Below are positions 6,797 to 9,219 of a stretch of DNA of 9,219 nt, one piece after another. The stretch is taken from the NCBI GenBank assembly GCA_905234355.1, contig CAJOHP010000100.1, positions 518-9,736 of the forward strand, given 5' to 3'. The position numbers and the translations under genes are program-made. Position 1 is the first letter of the stretch, and each line of letters opens with the position of its first letter. The notes under the pieces were generated by a model, which was given only the letters and a program-made list of their open reading frames with translations, did no database searches and was not told the origin of the DNA. The DNA comes from an uncultured Prevotella sp. (GTDB lineage Bacteria; Bacteroidota; Bacteroidia; Bacteroidales; Bacteroidaceae).

Positions 6797-6898
6797 GAAA
6801 TGAGAAATGAGAGATGAGAGATGAGAGATGAAAGATGAGAAATGAGAAATGAGAAATGAGAAATGAGAAATGAGAGATGAAAGATGAAAGATGAGAAA
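6794..6898 (+). repeat. Tandem heptad array, 15 units of TGA(G/A)A(A/G)A
   Basis: Fifteen consecutive 7-nt units begin with the permease stop codon. The forms seen are TGAGAAA, TGAGAGA and TGAAAGA. TGA is kept in every unit and only purine-for-purine changes occur. It is the same unit as at 829-877. The last five units plus TATGATTA form the left arm of an inverted repeat ending at 7001. Confidence 0.96.
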
Positions 6899-7001
6899 TA
6901 TGATTACCTTGCTATGAGTAGCTCGCACTATCGCACGCGGTTTTACTGCATAGCAGTCTAATCATATTTCTCATTTCTCATCTCTCATTTCTCATTTCTC
7001 A
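6864..7001. terminator. 43-bp imperfect inverted repeat between convergent genes; possible bidirectional terminator
   Basis: The arms are 6864-6906 and 6959-7001. The innermost 15 bp are perfect: TGAGAAATATGATTA against its reverse complement at 6959-6973. The outer heptads pair with only about four mismatches or G-T pairs. The 52-nt loop (6907-6958) holds two smaller hairpins: GCTA-tgag-TAGC at 6911-6922 and ACTGC-ata-GCAGT at 6945-6957. It separates the stop of the permease from that of coaW. It lacks the GC-rich stem and U-run of a classical terminator, so the terminator role is inferred from position. Confidence 0.5.
6967..7001 (-). repeat. Tandem heptad array on the minus strand, 5 units of TGAGA(A/G)A
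   Basis: Read on the minus strand from 7001 down to 6967, the units are TGAGAAA, TGAGAAA, TGAGAGA, TGAGAAA, TGAGAAA. The first TGA (7001-6999) is the coaW stop codon. The array thus stands in the sense orientation of coaW, opposite to the 6794-6898 array. Confidence 0.95.
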
Positions 7002-7817
7002 TCTAGTGTACGCCAGCGCTGCGCCGATGGCGGTGCAGAACTGCGAGTACTTGGGTATGTGGAACCTTACGCCATAGAGGCGCTCGAGTGCGGGGAAGAT
7101 GTCCTTGCACTGGGGCAGCAGCGAGAGGTTGCCTATGAGCACCATGTCGCGGCAACCGGTGCCCTGAGCGGCCAGGACGGCCGCCGAGCCGATGCTCTGC
7201 AAGACCATGGAGATGATGCCGCAGGCAATGTCTTCCTTCGACGCGTCGTTCTGCGCACGGGCGAAGATGCTGGCCGTGGCCTCCATGGGCAGTCCTGGCA
7301 GGGGCTGGGCAGAGATGTCGCCGATGAGCAGGTTGATGTGGCGGATGTCGCCCTGCATGGCCAGCGCCGACACCTGACGGATGTCGCTCGTGTTGAGCAT
7401 GATGCGCGACAGGCCCTGTAGTGTGCCGCCGCCGATGCCTATGCCGCCGATGTGACGTATGTCGCTGCCCTGACACATCACGAAGGAGGTGCCTGTGCCC
7501 ATCGACACCACGACGGCATGGTCCAGATGCGACTCATAGCGGGCACCGAGGGCGTCGGCCACAAACTCATCGCAGCGCGAAGAGCTGATGCCGTAGACGT
7601 CGCCGCGCACGTAGGCAGCACCCACGCCGGTGAGCATGACGTGCTCCACCTCGGAGAACGCTATGCCGTTGTCGTGCATATACTTGCCCAGCGCGCCGTA
7701 GAGCGACGTGACGGGGTCGGCAGCGGTGATGCGGATGGGGGCCACGACGCTGCCGTCGCGCAGACCCACTACCTTCGTGGTCGAGATGCCCACGTCTATT
7801 CCTATGATGATTCCCAT
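6999..7817 (-). CDS. coaW: Type II (acetate-and-sugar-kinase fold) pantothenate kinase
   Basis: CoaW phosphorylates pantothenate, the first step of CoA synthesis. The 272-residue product begins MGIIIGIDVGISTTKVVGL, the phosphate-1 loop (DxGxSTTK, Asp8-Lys15). Then come HVMLTGVGAAYV, the phosphate-2 loop VVVSMGTGTSFVM, and the glycine-rich HIGGIGIGGGTLQGLSR. DMVLIGNLSLLP and the C-terminal FCTAIGAALAY close the ASKHA fold. Length matches bacterial type II enzymes. ATG 7817 is chosen because the fold starts there; the open frame further upstream runs through the tRNA. The stop at 7001-6999 is the first unit of a minus-strand heptad array. I see no TAnnTTTG element in the 100 nt upstream, only a terminator, so expression may depend on readthrough from the tRNA promoter or on a promoter I do not recognise. 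Confidence 0.9.
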   Translation of the reverse strand: MGIIIGIDVGISTTKVVGLRDGSVVAPIRITAADPVTSLYGALGKYMHDNGIAFSEVEHVMLTGVGAAYVRGDVYGISSSRCDEFVADALGARYESHLDHAVVVSMGTGTSFVMCQGSDIRHIGGIGIGGGTLQGLSRIMLNTSDIRQVSALAMQGDIRHINLLIGDISAQPLPGLPMEATASIFARAQNDASKEDIACGIISMVLQSIGSAAVLAAQGTGCRDMVLIGNLSLLPQCKDIFPALERLYGVRFHIPKYSQFCTAIGAALAYTR

Positions 7818-7873
7818 TGGCTTTCTGTATGTGTGTGTATGTGGAGTGAAGACTTGAGGAAATGCCTGAATGC

Positions 7874-7904
7874 AAAAAGCGAACCGACACGACTGCCGAT
7901 TCGC
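7874..7904 (-). terminator. Rho-independent terminator between the tRNA and coaW
   Basis: On the minus strand, GCGAATCGGCA (7904-7894), loop GTCG, and TGTCGGTTCGC (7889-7879) form an 11-bp stem with two G-T pairs, followed at once by TTTTT (7878-7874). It begins 18 nt beyond the tRNA body. It should end the tRNA transcript and would attenuate coaW if coaW is read from the same promoter. Confidence 0.78.
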
Positions 7905-7921
7905 CATCGCTTGACAGGTGG

Positions 7922-7996
7922 TAGGGACGCCCGGGCTCGAACCGGGGACCTCTGCAATGTGACTGCAGCGCTCTAAACCAACTGGGCTACGCCCCT
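7922..7996 (-). tRNA. tRNA with anticodon CAC (Val, reads GUG)
   Basis: The minus strand folds as a cloverleaf: acceptor AGGGGCG/CGTCCCT (one G-T pair), D arm GCCC-AGTTGGTTTA-GAGC, anticodon stem CTGCA/TGCAG with loop GTCACAT, variable AGGTC, T arm CCCGG-TTCGAGC-CCGGG and discriminator A. CCA follows directly (7921-7919), so the end may be encoded. U33 then CAC (7961-7959) gives a valine anticodon for GUG. Oddities are a C12-A23 mismatch in the D stem, G32 with U38 in the anticodon loop, and an A1-U72 pair. A GUG-specific tRNA would suit the GUG-rich coding here. The amino acid is inferred from the anticodon only. Confidence 0.82.
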
Positions 7997-8018
7997 GTCT
8001 CTTCGTTGTAAGCGGGTG

Positions 8019-8050
8019 CAAAAGTAAGCATTTTCTGCCAACTGTGCAAA
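8019..8050 (-). promoter_or_regulatory. Promoter of the tRNA (possibly also coaW)
   Basis: The minus strand has TTTG at 8050-8047 and TACTTTTG followed by C at 8026-8019, 20 bp apart, matching the Bacteroidota -33/-7 pattern. Transcription would start about 15-20 nt before the mature tRNA 5' end at 7996. Confidence 0.72.
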
Positions 8051-8089
8051 TTTTTCGCCAATTATTTTCGCCGTTTGCCCGATATTTTG

Positions 8090-8097
8090 TAATTTAG
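8090..8097 (+). promoter_or_regulatory. Probable -7 element for the hydrolase lipoprotein gene
   Basis: TAATTTAG followed by C differs from TAnnTTTG at one position, and its flank (ATTTTG then TAATTT) resembles the aroQ promoter at 350-361. It ends 8 nt before ATG 8106. No well-spaced -33 TTTG is present; TTTG at 8074-8077 is too close. A near-direct repeat, ATTTTTCGCC then ATTTTCGCC, lies just upstream (8050-8071). Confidence 0.4.
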
Positions 8098-8105
8098 CGC
8101 CCTGT

Positions 8106-9014
8106 ATGCACACAAGACACCTATTATTATATATAGCAGTCCTGTCCGCCGCCGTGCTTTCCGGCTGCAGCGCTCCCCTGCACTGCGGCTATGTGGGCGT
8201 GAGCGGCGGCGGGCGTCTCTACTACGAGGAGCGGGGCCGCGGCGAGGCCGTCGTGCTGCTGCACGGCCACTCGCTCGACCACCGCATGTGGCGCGAGCAG
8301 GTGGGGCCGCTGAGCCGCCACTACCGCGTGGTGACACCCGACCTGCGGGGCTATGGTCTGTCGAGCGACCAAGCCGAGACGCTGCCCATGACCCATGCCG
8401 ACGACGTGGTGGCGCTGCTGGACTCGCTGGGCATCGCCCAGGCCCACGTGGTGGGACTGTCGATGGGGGCCTTCGTGGCAGGCGACCTGCTGGCCATGCA
8501 GCCGGGGCGCCTGCTGTCGTGCGTGATGGCCAGCGGCGGCATCAGGCGCAGCAGCCCCGGCCCGGGCGAGCCCATCGACGCGGCCGAACAGGCACGCCGC
8601 GACAGCGCGATAGCCGCAGTAAAGGCACAGGGCGTCGACGTGATGAAGCGCGCGTGGCTCGAGCAGCTCATGGCCTCGGGCGGCAGCCACCGCGAGCGCA
8701 TGCGCCAGCCGCTGCAGCTGATGATAGACGACTGGAGCGCCTGGCAGGCACTGCACAAGGAGGTGCGCCTCTACTACGGACGCCAGGCATGGGACCGGCT
8801 GAAGCAGCTGCGCCCCACCCTGCCCGTGCTGCTGTTGCGCGGCGAGTGCGAGCACAAGAGCGGTCGGCCCGCAGAGCTGCGCTACCTGCCACGAGGACGC
8901 GCCGAAACACTGCCCGACTGCGGACACATGATGAACATGGAGCGGCCGCGGCTGTTCAACAAGACCGTGCTGCGCTTCCTCAAAGAGGCAGCGCAGCAGC
9001 AGAGGGCATTCTGA
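8106..9014 (+). CDS. Alpha/beta-hydrolase fold lipoprotein
   Basis: The 302-residue product has a lipoprotein signal (MHTRHLLLYIAVLSAAVLSGC, Cys21), then a complete alpha/beta-hydrolase domain. The oxyanion strand is VVLLHGHSLDHRMW (His53-Gly54). PDLRGYGLSS (Asp79-Ser87) follows. The nucleophile elbow is VVGLSMGAF with Ser119, and the catalytic His274 lies in LPDCGHMMNMERP. The position that usually holds the acidic residue (GxxD) reads GECE, so Glu249 may serve instead of Asp. The family covers esterases, lipases, lactonases and haloperoxidase-like enzymes; the substrate is not evident. No acidic run follows Cys21, so a periplasm-facing location is more likely than the cell surface. The gene is divergent from the tRNA. 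The start is fixed by the short signal peptide. Confidence 0.87.
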   Translation: MHTRHLLLYIAVLSAAVLSGCSAPLHCGYVGVSGGGRLYYEERGRGEAVVLLHGHSLDHRMWREQVGPLSRHYRVVTPDLRGYGLSSDQAETLPMTHADDVVALLDSLGIAQAHVVGLSMGAFVAGDLLAMQPGRLLSCVMASGGIRRSSPGPGEPIDAAEQARRDSAIAAVKAQGVDVMKRAWLEQLMASGGSHRERMRQPLQLMIDDWSAWQALHKEVRLYYGRQAWDRLKQLRPTLPVLLLRGECEHKSGRPAELRYLPRGRAETLPDCGHMMNMERPRLFNKTVLRFLKEAAQQQRAF

Positions 9015-9219
9015 ATGACCAAGGGACTATTTGTGCAGTGCGGCAAGAAATCGCCCCACCCGCAGGTCGGTGCCATCCACGGTGCGGGCGGAAAGCAGCA
9101 CATTTGGTGCAAAGGCAATAAAGGTGGGTTCTATTAACTAAAGTTTCCCACGCTCGATGCGAAATCCTCTGCCAGTTACGTATAAGGCTGAAGCCATCCG
9201 ATTCTACTATTTAGAATGC
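9015..9219. other. Right-edge segment with no recognised gene
   Basis: This follows the hydrolase stop and is visibly less GC-rich towards its end. A 40-codon plus-strand frame starts directly after that stop (ATG 9015 to TAA 9135-9137, MTKGLFVQCGKKSPHP...), but it resembles no family I know and has no promoter of its own. A second frame opens at ATG 9157 (MRNPLPVTYKAEAIRFYYLE) and runs off the window; it could be the beginning of a gene. Neither is called with confidence. Confidence 0.3.

Noticed and set aside
6794..7001. CRISPR array
   Set aside because: Units are contiguous 7-mers without unique spacers, and no cas genes are present.
7818..8021. N-terminal extension of coaW
   Set aside because: The extension is translated from the tRNA and terminator sequence; the kinase fold begins at ATG 7817.
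8127..8927. A 266-codon minus-strand frame inside the hydrolase gene
   Set aside because: Antisense shadow; the plus strand encodes a full catalytic hydrolase.
9059..9088. Hairpin CCCGCA...TGCGGG as terminator of the hydrolase gene
   Set aside because: The 6-bp stem is interrupted by large internal loops and has no following T-run.

Overview
The window looks like a chromosomal segment of a GC-rich member of the Bacteroidales, probably Prevotellaceae. Three things support this. Nearly every intergenic region carries the Bacteroidota -7 promoter element TAnnTTTG, usually followed by C. There is a TPR-containing LytS-type histidine kinase with a LytTR regulator. There is also a lipoprotein whose lipidated Cys is followed by a run of acidic residues. 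The gene set (xerD, aroQ, O-methyltransferase, rbfA, FtsX-like permease, coaW) is one I associate with this order. The assignment rests on recognition only.

Layout: 1-295 (minus) is the start of a XerD-type recombinase running off the left edge. A divergent promoter pair separates it from aroQ (417-838, plus), which has an apparent 10-nt deletion that removes its catalytic EVH motif and shifts the frame. The restored aroQ frame stops inside a tandem TGAGAAA array (829-877), and the start codon of the following O-methyltransferase (863-1531) lies in the same array. A small acidic-tagged lipoprotein (1515-1940, minus) converges on the methyltransferase and overlaps it by 17 nt. Divergent from the lipoprotein is a two-gene signalling operon: a TPR sensor kinase (2157-4313) and a LytTR response regulator (4362-5114). 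A second operon follows with its own promoter: rbfA (5244-5579) and an FtsX/LolE-like permease (5576-6796), joined by an ATGA overlap. Convergent to it are coaW (6999-7817, minus) and, upstream of coaW, a tRNA with anticodon CAC (7922-7996, minus). A rho-independent terminator lies between the tRNA and coaW. Last is an alpha/beta-hydrolase lipoprotein (8106-9014, plus), then 205 nt of less GC-rich sequence in which I recognise nothing.

The most unusual structure is a family of heptad arrays, TGA(G/A)A(A/G)A, at 829-877, 6794-6898 and (minus strand) 7001-6967. In all three the array lies in the sense orientation of the gene that ends in it, and the gene's stop codon is one of the array's TGAs (for aroQ, in its restored frame). 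A 7-nt unit presents ATG and TGA in all three frames, each TGA overlapping an ATG as ATGA. At aroQ/O-methyltransferase, chained five-codon MRNEK micro-ORFs lead from the aroQ stop exactly to the methyltransferase start. At the convergent permease/coaW junction two opposed arrays form a 43-bp imperfect inverted repeat around a 52-nt loop.

The genes do not form one pathway. The window joins housekeeping functions (chromosome dimer resolution, shikimate pathway, ribosome maturation, lipoprotein export or envelope permease, CoA synthesis, a tRNA) with an embedded lipoprotein and two-component signalling module.
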